From Owenia fusiformis (lineage: Eukaryota; Annelida; Polychaeta; Sabellida; Oweniidae), in the NCBI GenBank assembly GCA_903813345.2, contig CAIIXF020000010.1, positions 36,571,425-36,635,424 of the forward strand: 64,000 nt of DNA. The letters are read 5' to 3'. The notes beneath the pieces are model-generated. The model worked only from the letters and a program-made list of their open reading frames with translations, did not search any database and was not told the origin of the DNA. The position numbers and the translations under genes are program-made. This document shows positions 24,489-36,411 of the stretch, piece after piece. Positions within the stretch are counted from its first letter, which is position 1; each line of letters begins with the position of its first letter.

Positions 24489-24895
24489 TTAGAGTCCATT
24501 TCACTGCTTCATTTCGTCAGTAGAACGGCAAAAATAAGAAATTGGGAGAGCATTGTGCAATAGCCTAATATATGGAAAAGTAGGCTATATTCATAAGGTA
24601 CATGAATGACATTTGTATATTTCAGATTTTTTAGTTTTTTGTGCAATAAGCCTGTGCCGTTTTGTAATTTGAAGAATTTCAGCCATGTTAATCTTATTGA
24701 AAATAACATGGCAGAAAATCATCCAAATATAAGAGGCCATACACTTTATAAGTCAAACTAGAAGCAATCCAAGATATACAAATGTCATTCATGTACATTA
24801 TGAATATACTTTTCCATATATTATTGCACAATGGTCTCCCAATTTCTTATTTTTGCCATTCTACTGACGAAATGAAGCAGTGAAATGGACTCTAA
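24489..24895. mobile_element. Fold-back MITE, TTAGAGTCC ends
   Basis: Arms of about 150 bp (TTAGAGTCCATTTCACTGC on the left; complement on the right) pair almost throughout. They include TATATGGAAAAGTAGGC against its complement at about 24820. No coding content. Confidence 0.8.
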
Positions 24896-25114
24896 CCATC
24901 AGCGACTTTCAAGTCAGATCCGGTCCCTGGGATCTGGCGCAGAGGTGTTGATTGGATGGTGAAGTGTTTATGGCAAATGGTTTATGCAGTTATCTTAATC
25001 TTGATGGTGATCTCTGTTAGATCTACCTCTTTCAAAGAATAGACATTGCCCGGGGAGTCAGTGATTGCCATCTTTAGCCTGATAGATAATCATGATGGCA
25101 GAAATACAGAAATA

Positions 25115-25383
25115 CACAAACATGTATCAGTTTCATATGCTTTAGAAAATGTACATGTTTGCGAACAAATAGTTCAGAAGACAATAGAATCGTCGATTTA
25201 ATTCCTCACTTAAGTTACATAAACGGTTTTTCGAAAAACAGTTAAGATCTGCACTTTTAACCCGAACCGTTTGTGTAACTTAAGTGAGGAATTAAATCGA
25301 TGATTCTGTTGTCTTCTGAGCTATGCCTATTTTTCGCAAACATGTTCATTTTCTAAAACATATGATGCTGATACATGTTTGTG
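25115..25383. repeat. Palindromic element
   Basis: CACAAACATGTATCAG at 25115 pairs with CTGATACATGTTTGTG ending 25383. TTAATTCCTCACTTAAGTTAC pairs across the centre near 25245. Length about 270 bp. Confidence 0.75.
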
Positions 25384-25769
25384 AGAAAAAATGTTGTGGG
25401 GATTCTGCCTACAATGCGTGAAATAAGGAAAAAAGAAAAATCGTACCTTCGACGTTCCGACATTTTGTTACCAAAATGAACCGTTTCGGTAACCAGTGTA
25501 ATCGAGCGGATCACCAGTGAATAAATAGCATACTATATTTAGGGAGTTCTTTAATTTTTTTGAAAATAACATGGCAGAGAAGCATTGAAATATGAGGTCA
25601 CAGATATGATAGCTAAACTACAAAACAAACTAAAATAAATAAAAGTAAGAACATGTATAAATGTTTCTATTTTTACATGTTCTGTTTCAATGTGGTCCTT
25701 TAATTGCTTATTTTTTAGATTCAGAGAAGTTCCAAACATTCAAAATTTTACTGTAATCTCATCTACTCT

Positions 25770-25920
25770 ACGACCCCCACTTAAATTTGTAAAAAACATA
25801 AGTGGGGGTAACCAAACTCGTCTGGCCCTGTTATCCACTCCCTGATTCTGAAATGTCGTAGACCAACAACGTCAGGCGTAGATAACTGGGCCATACGGAC
25901 TTTTGTTAAAGTGGGGGTAG
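25770..25920. repeat. Imperfect inverted repeat with CCCCCACTT ends
   Basis: CGACCCCCACTT on the left pairs with AAGTGGGGGTAG on the right, and an internal TGGCCCTGTTATC pairs with GATAACTGGGCCA. A decayed MITE is likely. Confidence 0.55.
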
Positions 25921-25939
25921 AATGCGATAAATCGCATGA

Positions 25940-26040
25940 TGTATGGTCTCTCTAAAATTCTCTTATTTTTAACATGGGAAATCGTCACTTCAGCAAATTC
26001 ACATGTCATTTATTTATGTTCCAAAATTCACCCTATGCAG
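25940..26040 (-). mobile_element. Fragment of the CAGTTGGGGACA MITE family
   Basis: On the minus strand it shares AAATAAATGACATGTGAATT, CTGAAGTGACGATTTCCCAT and TTAAAAATAAGAGAATTT with the complete copy at 52957-53193. Confidence 0.6.
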
Positions 26041-26094
26041 ACAGAGCCTGTGGGAAATATTGGGTGCAGAACAAATGAGCGGAGGGTGCTGAGC

Positions 26095-26260
26095 TAACGG
26101 TCATTTTTGAAAAAATTCTTTCAAAATCATGCAGTTTTCACCATTTTGAGCACTTCTCAAGTGATTTTGTCCATATTTGGGCCAAAATTGTCAAATGTGA
26201 ACCCCCCCTGGAAATTTTTGAAAAATGAACCCCCCTTGGCAAATCCTGGCTACGGGCCTG
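26095..26260 (-). repeat. Inverted copy of the 11325-11660 dispersed repeat
   Basis: It shares the GGGGTTCATTTTTC/CTCAAAATGGTGAAAACTGC order with 11325-11660 and ends in CCCGTAGCCAGGATTTGCC on the minus strand. Confidence 0.5.
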
Positions 26261-26509
26261 ATTATTGATATTTATATTTTTTAATCGAAATGGTGTTTGT
26301 TATAAGCACACGCCTTTTAACAATTGATAGAGACTGAAAAGTGTATTTCATCTTCAGCAAATCTGAAATTAAGCTTTGTTTTTATTGATCGAATTCAATG
26401 AAAGTTAATTTCTTTTAAGTTAAGTTAACTTTTATCAGCCTTTAAAAATACTACTATTGTCATCTGTTTTTCCATCTTAGTGTACAATAGTTCTCTACTC
26501 TGTTTTCAG

Positions 26510-26604
26510 AAGTAGGAGATGAACCAGATTTTTGTAGCTTTCATCCATGATAACCCTGAGACCTTGTTGGTTGTGTTTAGATGATGGTGTTTCATACTAA
26601 TCAG
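26510..26604 (+). other. Exon-like segment, duplicated (copy 1)
   Basis: Bounded by TCTGTTTTCAG and CAG/GTATAT. About 75 percent similar to 27002-27078. All frames contain stops, so it would be a noncoding exon if used. Confidence 0.3.
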
Positions 26605-26727
26605 GTATATTATTTCATCGTTTGATTTAATTAACTTGCATCATTTGTGGCTCTTTGCTTCAGAAAGTATTCATTTGTATTTAATGCAGTTATTATTTAA
26701 CTTTCACAGTTTCACAGCAAATGAGAT

Positions 26728-26780
26728 ACTGTAAATTGCTTTAATTTGGTGCTATTTAATTTGGCGCCCTGTGCAAATTT
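26728..26780 (+). mobile_element. Left-end fragment of the TTGGCG MITE family
   Basis: TACTGTAAATTGCTTTAATT followed by GCTATTTAATTTGGCGCC matches the left ends of the copies at 53917 and 59049. Confidence 0.5.
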
Positions 26781-27001
26781 TAAAAGTATGACTGCTATAT
26801 AATTAAGTTCTTTTAAAAGGTTTGAACTTAATCCTGATTGACACAATGTTAAAACATCTCAGTAGATTTACTCATCATATTCACAATTTAAAGGTCTTAT
26901 CTTAATCAATACAATTTGAAATAAAAGTATAAAATAAAGTAACAGTCTTTTAAAGTACTACTATTGTCCTCTATTTTCCCATCTACCTATTCTGTTTTCA
27001 G

Positions 27002-27078
27002 GATTGTTGTAGCCTTCCCCCATGATAACCCTGAGATGATTTTGGCTGTGTTGAGATGAGTGGTGTTATGCTAATCAG
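27002..27078 (+). other. Exon-like segment, duplicated (copy 2)
   Basis: Bounded by TCTGTTTTCAG and CAG/GTAGGC. It shares TTGTAGC, CCATGATAACCCTGAGA and CTAATCAG with copy 1, about 490 bp upstream. One frame is open for 19 codons after a phase-2 join to 24224, then stops. Confidence 0.35.
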
Positions 27079-27502
27079 GTAGGCCTATATTATTTCTAGA
27101 GGTGTCACACTGACCCGAAGTTGACCTGCCATATTTTATCTCAGAAAGTTAAGAGTCATTCTCAGGTATCTACTTTCCTACCGTTCCAACATTTCAAATT
27201 ATTATCCAATAGAATATTTTAATAAATAGATCTCTAGTTAAATCATTGGATGAAGATTATGAGAGTCAACGAAGGAATGTTTTGGCTATATGATTCTACT
27301 GTAGAAATACAAAAGGATAGTACAAAAAGCTACTAGGGATCTATAAACAGATGAGCATAGGGATTGTTTTACCCCAGAGTAGTCCCAAAAAGTCTCCTGA
27401 GACAAAGATCAGATCTGGTGGAAGAAAGATTACACCCTCAGGTGCATTTTCAGATAACCAACTAATAAAATGTTTATACTACAAGTCTCTAAAATATTTC
27501 AG

Positions 27503-27601
27503 ACAAACTAGCAGTACAAGCAGAATGGAACATTTGACGGTTTGGAAGTTAGGCTGTCTAGAGTCCTCTGAGCTTGGGGAGTTGCGAGGAATGTGACTTC
27601 G
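27503..27601 (+). other. Exon-like segment with consensus splice sites
   Basis: AAATATTTCAG precedes it and G/GTAAGTCC follows. One frame is open for 32 codons from a phase-2 join, then stops just before the donor. A noncoding exon or a short terminal frame is possible. Confidence 0.3.
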
Positions 27602-28027
27602 GTAAGTCCAGGTTAATCTATTATTCATTATAGAAGTATTTTATATATATTAAGTTTACAGCAGAATCAAATCTAGCAAGATCCTTGTCATTCTATTCTA
27701 AAAATATAAAGTGCAGACTTTACTTCAGGAATACTAGAGTATTTTACCAAAGAATTTTACAATTATGTATTTTATTTTATATACCGTATATGGCTTCCAT
27801 ATTTATATTTGGAAGAATTAAAAAAATTTCCCGATTTTCGCACTTTTAATCCTCAATAACTTACTGATTTACAACACATTGTAGACCTTTGAGACATATT
27901 GTATCTGAGATTGTAAAGAATAGATCGCTAGCTCAATTTTGGTTGAAAATTACACTGCAAAATATACAGAGTGGGTATGGGTATACAGGTTACATTTCAT
28001 ACTTTTCAATAGATTGATTTTTTCCAG

Positions 28028-28130
28028 GAAAATGTCCAAAAACAAGCAGAAATGGCAATGTGTTAAACATGCAACCAGGGAAACAACGACTGAGCTGTAC
28101 AAGTCATTTGAAAAAACATTTGGAAAGTGA
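28028..28130 (+). other. Exon-like segment with small basic frame
   Basis: Follows a good acceptor (GATTTTTTCCAG). The frame starting at the ATG near 28032 reads MSKNKQKWQC and stops at 28128-28130 after about 32 residues. It could be the 3' exon of the same putative transcript as 24151-27601; linkage is unproven. Confidence 0.3.
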
Positions 28131-28433
28131 TGAGGACCAATGAGAGCTCATGCTTTCAAGGAAAAATGAACACTTAGCATAAACAATATCTGTTCCGAGA
28201 AGCAAGCCAGTTTGAATTAAATTTTTATCTCTATGACAAGTAACGGGACAGTACTTTTAAGATTGCATAGATATAATGGCTTCATATCTGAAACATGCAA
28301 TTTTTCTAGATTTATTCCCAACTTAAAATGGTCATTATTGCTTTTTGAAAATCAATACCATGTTAACTAATAGAGCATTTGTTCAAGCTCAAATTAGAAT
28401 ATTTATTCATTCCCGTTCAGAAAAATAACAATA
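28131..28433. other. Unannotated gap
   Basis: No feature recognised. Confidence 0.25.
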
Positions 28434-29154
28434 TAACCCCTAAACAGTTAGGCTATAGATAATTACATTCATAGTAAAGGGGGTGAATAGATCTGCCGAG
28501 ATCTGGGCACAATCTCGGAAATGAAATATCGAAATATCATCAAAGTTAATCCCATACTTAGTAGTGTTATAGGTAAATAACATGCGGGAATATAATTGAT
28601 ATCTGAGTTGAGCGGGAGATATACAAGGGTTATGTACTGGGAGGTTTTGGATACAGGTTTTATCCCAAGGGAAATATGTGTATATCCCGACGGACCGCAG
28701 GGACCAAGGGATATACACATATTTCCCGAGGGATAAACCCTGTATCCAAAACCGACCATACATAACAGATGTATTTCATACCTACTGATGTTCTTGGTAC
28801 GTCATATACCTTATAAAGTTCCAAAATTCAAAAATATACTTAAGATACACATTTTCTTGGTGTTTTAAAGTGGTTTTTAAGTTTCTGAGATTATCAAACT
28901 CATAAATGTGAAAATCTTTTTTTTAAAAATGTGAAAAAAAATTTGGGGAAAAATGGGAAATTTCAATGCATATTTAATTCTCACAATCTACTAAGTATAG
29001 GATAAATCAGTTATTAAATGCTCGATTTTTGATACAGTGTATATCCCTCAGTAAATACAATATAGTCACGATTTATTAGTTAAAATATGCCTAATTCAAT
29101 TTTAAGACAAGCCAGAACGGCACATCTCCCCTGCCCCTTAACCGTTTAGGGGTT
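28434..29154. mobile_element. Probable MITE with AACCCCTAAACNGTTA ends and internal hairpin
   Basis: AACCCCTAAACAGTTAGG on the left pairs with TAACCGTTTAGGGGTT on the right. Inside, 28641-28754 is a near-perfect hairpin (GGTTTTGGATACAGG against CCTGTATCCAAAACC; GGGAAATATGTGTATATCCC against its complement). Minus-strand frames here are the hairpin read through. Confidence 0.6.
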
Positions 29155-29474
29155 AATAAAATACTCAATAAAACTTATTAACGATAGGATAGATTTTTGA
29201 TAGATGACATACGAGACTGTAATTATATTTAAGTTCAATTCTGTGTGTCAATATTCTCTATTTGGATGCTCAAAAAAGTTCTTGTGTATTAACTCATTAA
29301 TTATTGGAAAAACAATATACATTTGTTAATAAGTCAAAGCATAAGTTAGTTGTGTTTTACCTTCACATGTGAAAATGTTAGGCTTAGTGTGTTATATATA
29401 ATTTTACTGAACATCGGTGTCTACATTTTCCTGTACAGGAACTTTAAATTATGTTCATGTAATGATTCATTTAA
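29155..29474. other. Unannotated gap
   Basis: AT-rich, nothing recognised. Confidence 0.3.
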
Positions 29475-29500
29475 GGACGTGGTGGACTAATTAAAGCAAA
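29475..29500 (+). mobile_element. Inverted terminus GGACGTGGTGGACTAA next to TTAA (left)
   Basis: TTAA (29471-29474) precedes GGACGTGGTGGACTAATTAAA. Its inverted counterpart is at 45138-45159, followed by TTAA. About 20 bp match before the two sides diverge. Confidence 0.55.
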
Positions 29501-30174
29501 TTTTTAATTTTTGTAAAATGTATTTTAAATGAAAGATCTTTCAATTTGCTAAAAAATAAGACCAAAAAAACAATATGCTTCCGACTTAGTTTTTTCGTTA
29601 CAGGCCTTCCAAAAGTACCTCCAAAACACCTTATTCCGGGCATTTTTATGGGCAAAAATGTGCTTCCCATGTTATTTCAATGGGGATTTTACTGTTAACA
29701 GCACTGTTTTAACATTAATAATTCTTAACTTTCAAAATTTTAAAATTTTCATAAATTTTAACAAGTTTTAGAGAATATCAAGTAGATTCAGATAAAACAA
29801 TAAAAAAATGGGGTCACCGTTTTCGTTTTTATGCCAGAATCATTCTCGTGGAACCTATTTTAAGGTATTTTTCTCATTTTTTAATACATTTTAACGTGTT
29901 TTGCCTACACAGAGACTGAAGCATAATATTACGTGAACCTCATCTCACCGACATTTAATATAAAAAAAAAACATTCCGATTGATGTCTTCTGAGATTGTA
30001 ACAGTTTATATTCACATATCATACATGCATTGCAGAAATCACTAAAGCCTACATGTACATCTGAAATATGGTTGCTATGGCAACGGGAACTCGAATCTCT
30101 TCTGGCCCATTTTTATGTGGTATTTTAGTATAGTACATATGTTATGTCATGGATAAAATGTCTAGGTTTTACCT

Positions 30175-30340
30175 TTAATACCAGTGAAAGAGCAAGTTGG
30201 TTATAGCAGAGGCAAAGTCATTAGATGCAGAACTGTCAAACTTCTTTTGTTTCCATGGTAACATGTTAAATATGTGAAGAACTTTTGTCAAGAGCTCTAA
30301 TTGCTGGTTAATATTTGTGAATTGAGCTTTAAGACCGTAC
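30175..30340 (-). CDS. Last coding exon of an unrecognised minus-strand gene
   Basis: On the minus strand an acceptor (TGATTACAG) is followed by a frame entered in phase 2 that runs 54 codons to TAA at 30175-30177. The peptide begins YGLKAQFTNINQQLELLTKV and ends ITNLLFHWY; it looks soluble and alpha-helical. Its entry phase matches the exit phase of the exon at 33993-34127, and that exon matches 39928-40059. The acceptor has a weak pyrimidine tract. I do not recognise the family. Confidence 0.45.
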
Positions 30341-30729
30341 CTGTAATCATGTATCATCATAAAACAGCTCTATTAACTTGCCCAGAGACATTTTATCCAT
30401 GATAAAATTACTTTCAATGGTTGCCATGGAAACAGTTTGTTTATTGTCTCTTGAAAATAGGATGTTGCATCTTTTATATAAGACTTAAACTTTTTACTAC
30501 TTCCATTGCAAATGATGTTATATCTCTAGGAGAAATGAAAGAATCCCCTCGCCTAATCAAGGAGCCCCTTTTTATTTACGTGCACTGAAATGATAACCAG
30601 TTCATTGTTACCATTGCAACTAGTTTGTTAATGAATATTGTTTCAATACAGTCTAGACATTACAATTGATTACACTTTTTGGAAATTATTTTTATTGCAA
30701 AACTTATTATGTATAATACCCATATAAAT

Positions 30730-33080
30730 ATTGGCAATCATTAAATACAGATACATTGATAAACATTATGTAAAGTGTTATTGACAGTCATCATATGCAG
30801 TGATATCAACAAAAAATATGTAGTTATATAAACAACAATCATTATATAGAGTAATTTTGACAACCACTGTGCTTTGAATCATTGATAATCATTATGTATA
30901 GTGATATTGACAACAGCTCAGATATACAGTGATATTGGCAGTCCTTACATACTAAATATTAACAATCATTGTTAACTGTTATATTGACAATTATTCTGTA
31001 CAGTTATCTTGACAACCATTATGTTCAATGATATGCATGTAGACAACCTCTATGTGCAGTTATATTGACAACCATTGTGTTCAGTGATATAGACAATCAC
31101 TATGTACAATTATATTGACAATCATTACTTACAGTTATATTGACAATTATTCTGTACAGTTATATTGACAATCACCATGTACAGTAATATTGACAACCGT
31201 TATTAACAGTTATATTGGCAATCATTCTGTATAGATATATTGACAACCACTGTGTTCAGTGATATAGACAATCACTATGTACAATTATATTGACAATCAT
31301 TACTTACGGTTATATTGACAATTATTCTGTACAGTTATATTGACAATCACTATGTACAGTTGTATTGACAATCATTACTTACAGTTATATTGACAATTAT
31401 TCGGTACAGTTATAATGACAATCACTATGTACAGTAATATTGACAATCATTATTAACAGTTATATTGACAATCATTATGCACAGTCATATTGACAAACAT
31501 TACTTACCGTTATATTGGCAATTATTCTGTACAGTTATATTGACAACCATTGTGTTCAGTGATATAGACAATCACTATGTACAGTTATATTGACAATCAT
31601 AATGTACAGTAATATTGACAATCATTACTTACACTTACATTGACAATCATTCTGGACAGTTATATTGACAACCATTACTTACAGTTATATTGACAATTAT
31701 TATGTACAGTTATATTGACAATCACTACGTACAGTTATATTGACAATCATTACTTACAGTTATATTGACAATTATTCTGTACAGTTATATTAACAATGAC
31801 TATGTACAGTAATATTGACAATCGTTATTAACAGTTATATTGGCAATCATTCTGTATAGATATATTGACAACCATTGTGTTCAGTGATATAGACAATCAC
31901 TATGTACAATTATATTGACAATCATTACTTACAGTTATATTGACAATTATTCTGTGCAGTTATATTGACAATCACTGTGTACAGTTATATTGACAATCAT
32001 TACTTACAGTTATATTGACAATTATTCTGTACAGTTATATTGACAATCACTGTGTACAGTAATATTGACAATCATTATTAACAGTTATATTGACAATCAC
32101 AATGTACAGTAATATTGACAATCATTACTTACATTTACATTGACAATCATTCTGGACAGTTATATTGACAACCATTACTTACAGTTATATTGACAATTAT
32201 TATGTACAGTTATATTGACAATCACTATGTACAGTAATATTGACAATCATTACTTACAGTTATATTGACAATTATTCTGTAGTTATATTGACAATCATTA
32301 TGTATGGTAATATTGACAATCTTTATTAACAGTTATATTGGCAATCATTCTGTACAGTTATATTGACAATCATTACTCACAGTTATATTGGCAATCATTC
32401 TGTACAGTTATATTGGCAACCATTGTGTTCAGTGATATACAGGGTGTTTCATAATGACCGTCCCCCCATCCAAAGGCCATCCTAGATCCCATGGCTATCT
32501 CCTATCTCCTCAATCTGCATGATTTCTGGCTAATATTCCTGGTGGATTTAAAGAGAGGAGCGGATCGCTATGTATTCAATTGTATCATCTAGTGCTCTCT
32601 GGGCATTTCCTTGAAATATTCAGTACTTTTGTCTTTCAAATATAATTAAAATATATCCTCAGCATTCTCCAAATGATAGAAGTTGTAGCTAATAGTGTAT
32701 TGAGGCGTGATTCTCATAGCTGTTTGCAGGGCACATGGATTATTTTAGAAAAAATGTGGCTTTCAGATTCTATCCTAAAGGTAAAATGGGTACCTTTTGC
32801 AGATATGTAGCAAGTTGTAAAAACTGTTGAGCTTATCAAAGTTGTTTCAATAATTCCAGAATTGAACAAGCTTTCATATGATATATAACATATGGGGGTA
32901 TGCTATTTAAGATTGGTGGTTGATATGGGGACAGTCATTATGAAACACCCAGTAGACAATCATTCTGGACAGTTATATTGACAACCATTTTGTTCAGAGA
33001 TATTGACAATCACTATTTGTAGAAATATCGACAATCATAATGTACACTTATGTTGACAATTGCTGTGTTCGGTGATATTG
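30730..33080. repeat. 25-bp minisatellite, about 2.3 kb, with higher-order periods
   Basis: The unit ACAGTTATATTGACAATCAT plus five variable bases recurs about 70-75 times outside the MITE. Marker variants repeat at larger spacings: TGTATAGATATATTGACAAC near 31230 and 31855 (625 bp, 25 units), and CATTCTGGACAGTTATATTG near 31648 and 32148 (500 bp, 20 units). Interrupted by a MITE at 32440-32952. It sits in an intron of the putative minus-strand gene. Confidence 0.9.
32440..32952. mobile_element. MITE with CAGGGTGTTTCATAATGAC ends, inserted in the minisatellite
   Basis: Flanked by TA (32438-32439, 32953-32954). The right end reads GTCATTATGAAACACCCAG, with one change from CACCCTG. Removing the insert and one TA restores a normal minisatellite unit (GTTCAGTGATATAGACAATC), which proves the target site. 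No coding frame. Confidence 0.85.
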
Positions 33081-33992
33081 GAGTCCATGTTTGGAGGTTT
33101 CTATTAGACTTGGATGTCTGTGACAATGTTGCTATTCTAACCTCTTCAATCTCCTAATGCATTATGAAGATGAAATCTGGAAATCAAAAACTTCATATCA
33201 TGATCACTTGTCGAGTTGAAAGTCCATGCTAGGGTTTTTCATATTTTCAGAATTTTGTTCAAGCTTCATGTTCACTGAATTTCTAAATTCCAAGGATATT
33301 ACATTTTATTATATCGTTGCTAGAAATACCTAGAGGGTGCGGGCAATACATATTGCAAAAATCATTAAAAGATGTAAACAGGTATTGCCCTCCATAGAAT
33401 AAAATATTTGGTTATTGTGCGCATGGCAATTCTATTAAATGATAGTTGCTCAAGATTATAGAAGTATATTGTATTATTGTTACATTTTATTTGCGTAATG
33501 CATTGTATCACAGACAAAACAACTTTTAATAACTTACTTGCAATTGCAAATCACAAATGTGATCTGTCATGACAAGTGGCTAATGTCAATGATGTACTTG
33601 TATTGTGGAGAGTTCCATTGCAATCAAAATAGTCGAGGTCAAATGCATTCTCCTCATCCGATTCTTTTGGATACCGTGATCTGACCCAGCTGTACTGTTA
33701 CTGTACATCCGTTAGAGGTATGTGTACATGTGCATCTTCATCTTGAAGGAGGGTAATTAACTACAAAATCGATAACTTCACTGTACATGTAGATTTTAGC
33801 ATTACAATTGGTTTATATTTCGAAAATAAATGGAAGCACTTGCACATGGCCAATAAGACAGGAAATTCAGCATGTTGAGCTGAGCGGAAGGAAAATCAAA
33901 AATCAAATGCTCAACTTTCTGAACTAGGCGGCTCAAGCTATGCAAAAATACACTGTATCGACGCACTGTGCAGCGATTATGAAAGAACTTAC
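33081..33992. other. Intron-like gap
   Basis: No coding or repeat feature beyond a short GGGCAATAC/GTATTGCCC inverted pair at about 33342-33395. Confidence 0.3.
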
Positions 33993-34127
33993 CTTGTTTG
34001 AGACATATGAAGTGTAATTTCATCTTGAGAATGTAGAAGCTTTTGAATGAGAGCCAAAATTCGATCAGATTTTGATTTAATTTTTAGTTCACTTTTTGTT
34101 CCTCTAGTTTGAAGAGTTTTGACAAAT
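33993..34127 (-). CDS. Internal coding exon of the unrecognised minus-strand gene
   Basis: 135 nt between an acceptor (CATGACCTAG) and a strong donor (ACAAG/GTAAGT), phase 2 on both sides. The one frame open throughout reads FVKTLQTRGTKSELKIKSKS, then DRILALIQKLLHSQDEITLH. The segment is helical and basic then amphipathic. Its phases join without a stop to 39928-40059 upstream and 30175-30340 downstream. No family recognised. Confidence 0.45.
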
Positions 34128-34624
34128 CTAGGTCATGGCAAGAAATCGACTAATTTTGACTCAATAAACTTATAAAATGGCTTGTAAAATATCATAACAT
34201 AACTAAATAAATAAGGTAAATGATAATGGAGTTCAAATAAATCGGGTGTAGCTTGGAACTAAGAGGAAGAAAAAATATTTTTTTATGATTTTTGTAACCA
34301 GGAAGTAAAGTTTACCGGTGGCATTTCAAGCTAACGAGGAGCGATTTCATTTGTTACATACCTTCTGAACAGCTTCTAGGGTACCTCTGACTTTATTCTT
34401 GGTCCTCTTGTCCATTAGGCGCCCATTCAACGCTCTCTCGTTTGCAAATTTTCACATTAGACTGGGATCAATTTTGGCTGAATTTTGTTTTTTACTTTCA
34501 CTTCCGCAATGGGGAATCTCGATTTTACGACTTCATCAAGAGAAGATTGAGAGGTTTGAGCCATGTAATATTGCAAATAGGAGTTCATAACATTTAATAT
34601 ACACAAAACACAACGTATTACCCA
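34128..34624. other. Intron-like gap
   Basis: Nothing recognised. The plus-strand open frame at 34399-34590 has no visible domain. Confidence 0.25.
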
Positions 34625-34626
34625 TA

Positions 34627-35121
34627 GGGGAAGTGGTCCTAATTATCGCACGGTCCTAATTATCGCACGATTGTCCTAAAAAGCTAAAATATGCACCCAC
34701 CATCTTTTAAACCAGTGTTACGAAAACTGACAAATTTTGACCCCCTCCAAATAAAGACAGAAAAGTAAGTGTATAATGTATATTTTGTTGATATTTTACA
34801 CTAAAACTGATAGAAAAATGATTACAGCATATGTATGTATCTGTTATAAACAGAGAAATGTATACAGTATCGTGAAATGACATCTGAAACATAACTGTGC
34901 GATAATTAGGACGACTGTGCGATAATTAGGACCACCGCACATGCGAGTCTAAGGGGTCTTAAAGTGTTAGCGTTCGGAGATTGAGAAATGTCAAACACTA
35001 CTTAGATTTTAGAGGAAAGGTTGATCTTTCGTCTCATATTCTCAAAGTAAGTTGAAGTTATCATATTTGAAATCGTCAGTAGTTTCCCTGAGTACCCGTG
35101 CGATGATAGGACGACTTCCCC
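34627..35121. mobile_element. MITE with GGGGAAGTGGTCC ends and a nested inverted pair
   Basis: GGGGAAGTGGTCCTAATTAT at the left pairs with ATAGGACGACTTCCCC at the right; TA lies on both sides. The left end also pairs perfectly with an internal block at about 34905-34940 (GTGCGATAATTAGGACCAC), each carrying two tandem half-units. Confidence 0.7.
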
Positions 35122-36411
35122 TACAGGTGTTTTTATTGAGCCAGGGGTGAGTTTTCTTCTGTGTTTAACGTCGCAAACTAGAGCGATTTGGACAATGATC
35201 TTTCGTCCACGATAGTGCCCACCAAGATGTGACGTGATAACCTCGCGCGTATCAAGATTGATCCATTGGATTCTCGAAAAAATTGTAGCACCCTTGAGAA
35301 AATTACTTCTTATTTCATTATTATTGGGAGATATATAGAATGTTATATACGAGCATGGAGCTATTGAAATTGGGTTTCTAAATCATTAACATTCGTAATA
35401 TAGTATTCAACTATTACACAAATATCATTGTTTAAAGACGAGAAATCGAATTCGCCGACATGTTTGTTTACATTGACAACACTTACTTTAACGATAAATT
35501 AGACCCCTTTAACATTAAAAAATAATTTCAATCTTTTTTGATTCAGAAAGCCCACATCATAAGCTTATTTTTTCGCTAAATAATAATAGTATTCGCCTCC
35601 TAGTGTTCTTCATCCAGCCAATAACAAAATTATTTTTCGATTTTCCGGCATTTTGTATTGGTCTTTGACGGAGAATTAGAAGTACGTTCTTTAGGTTGAA
35701 TCGGCCAAAACATACTGTAATATATTGGAAACAATCACAATCGCGATAACATGAATGAAATTCATCATAATAACCAAGGTACACGACGAAAAATATCAAT
35801 TGCGTACATTATCGGACAGACTTTTCGTTTGCCGTCAGGTTCGTTTTTTTACAATAGGGTTGTCCATTAGATGCGTTTTCGTCTAGTGTGAATATGACGT
35901 TTTTACCGGGGATAAAGGAGTATGAACTAGATGGATCCATTGGTCTCTCCAGTCTTTGGAATGAAAAGTGAAATATCAAAGGATGTAACTTATTACTATT
36001 CTGGATGAGTATATGCTGATTTTTCCTATATTTAACTGATCCTCCCTTTATTCTCAGGTTATCAATCTACACTCCACCCCAAGTTTTGCAAACTTCCCTA
36101 TTAGATTACTCTATGCTTGATTTTTAACATAACATGCAATGAACACTTTAAATAAGCAATGAGAACACTTTGAATAAGGGTGCCATTGTTTACCAGCTAA
36201 GTCTTAAGTTCAATTTGTGGATATTCTCATGCCTCATATGTTATCTAAAGGGATATGTTTCTTGAAAAGCATAGTCTTGACTTTGGAGACATATAACATT
36301 ATAAAACCTGAAAAATTATATCAATTTTTTTTAAATAACGTTTGTTAAAACATTTTTGGTTTACATCTGGATGACAATTTTTAAAAATGAATTTAATTTG
36401 CCATCAATTTG
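35122..36411. other. Intron-like gap
   Basis: No gene, repeat array or transposon end recognised. Confidence 0.3.

Noticed and set aside
28440-28763. Two overlapping minus-strand frames of about 100 codons
   Set aside because: They are the two halves of a hairpin inside a MITE.
30730-33080. CRISPR array
   Set aside because: Units are contiguous 25-bp tandem repeats without unique spacers, in animal nuclear DNA.
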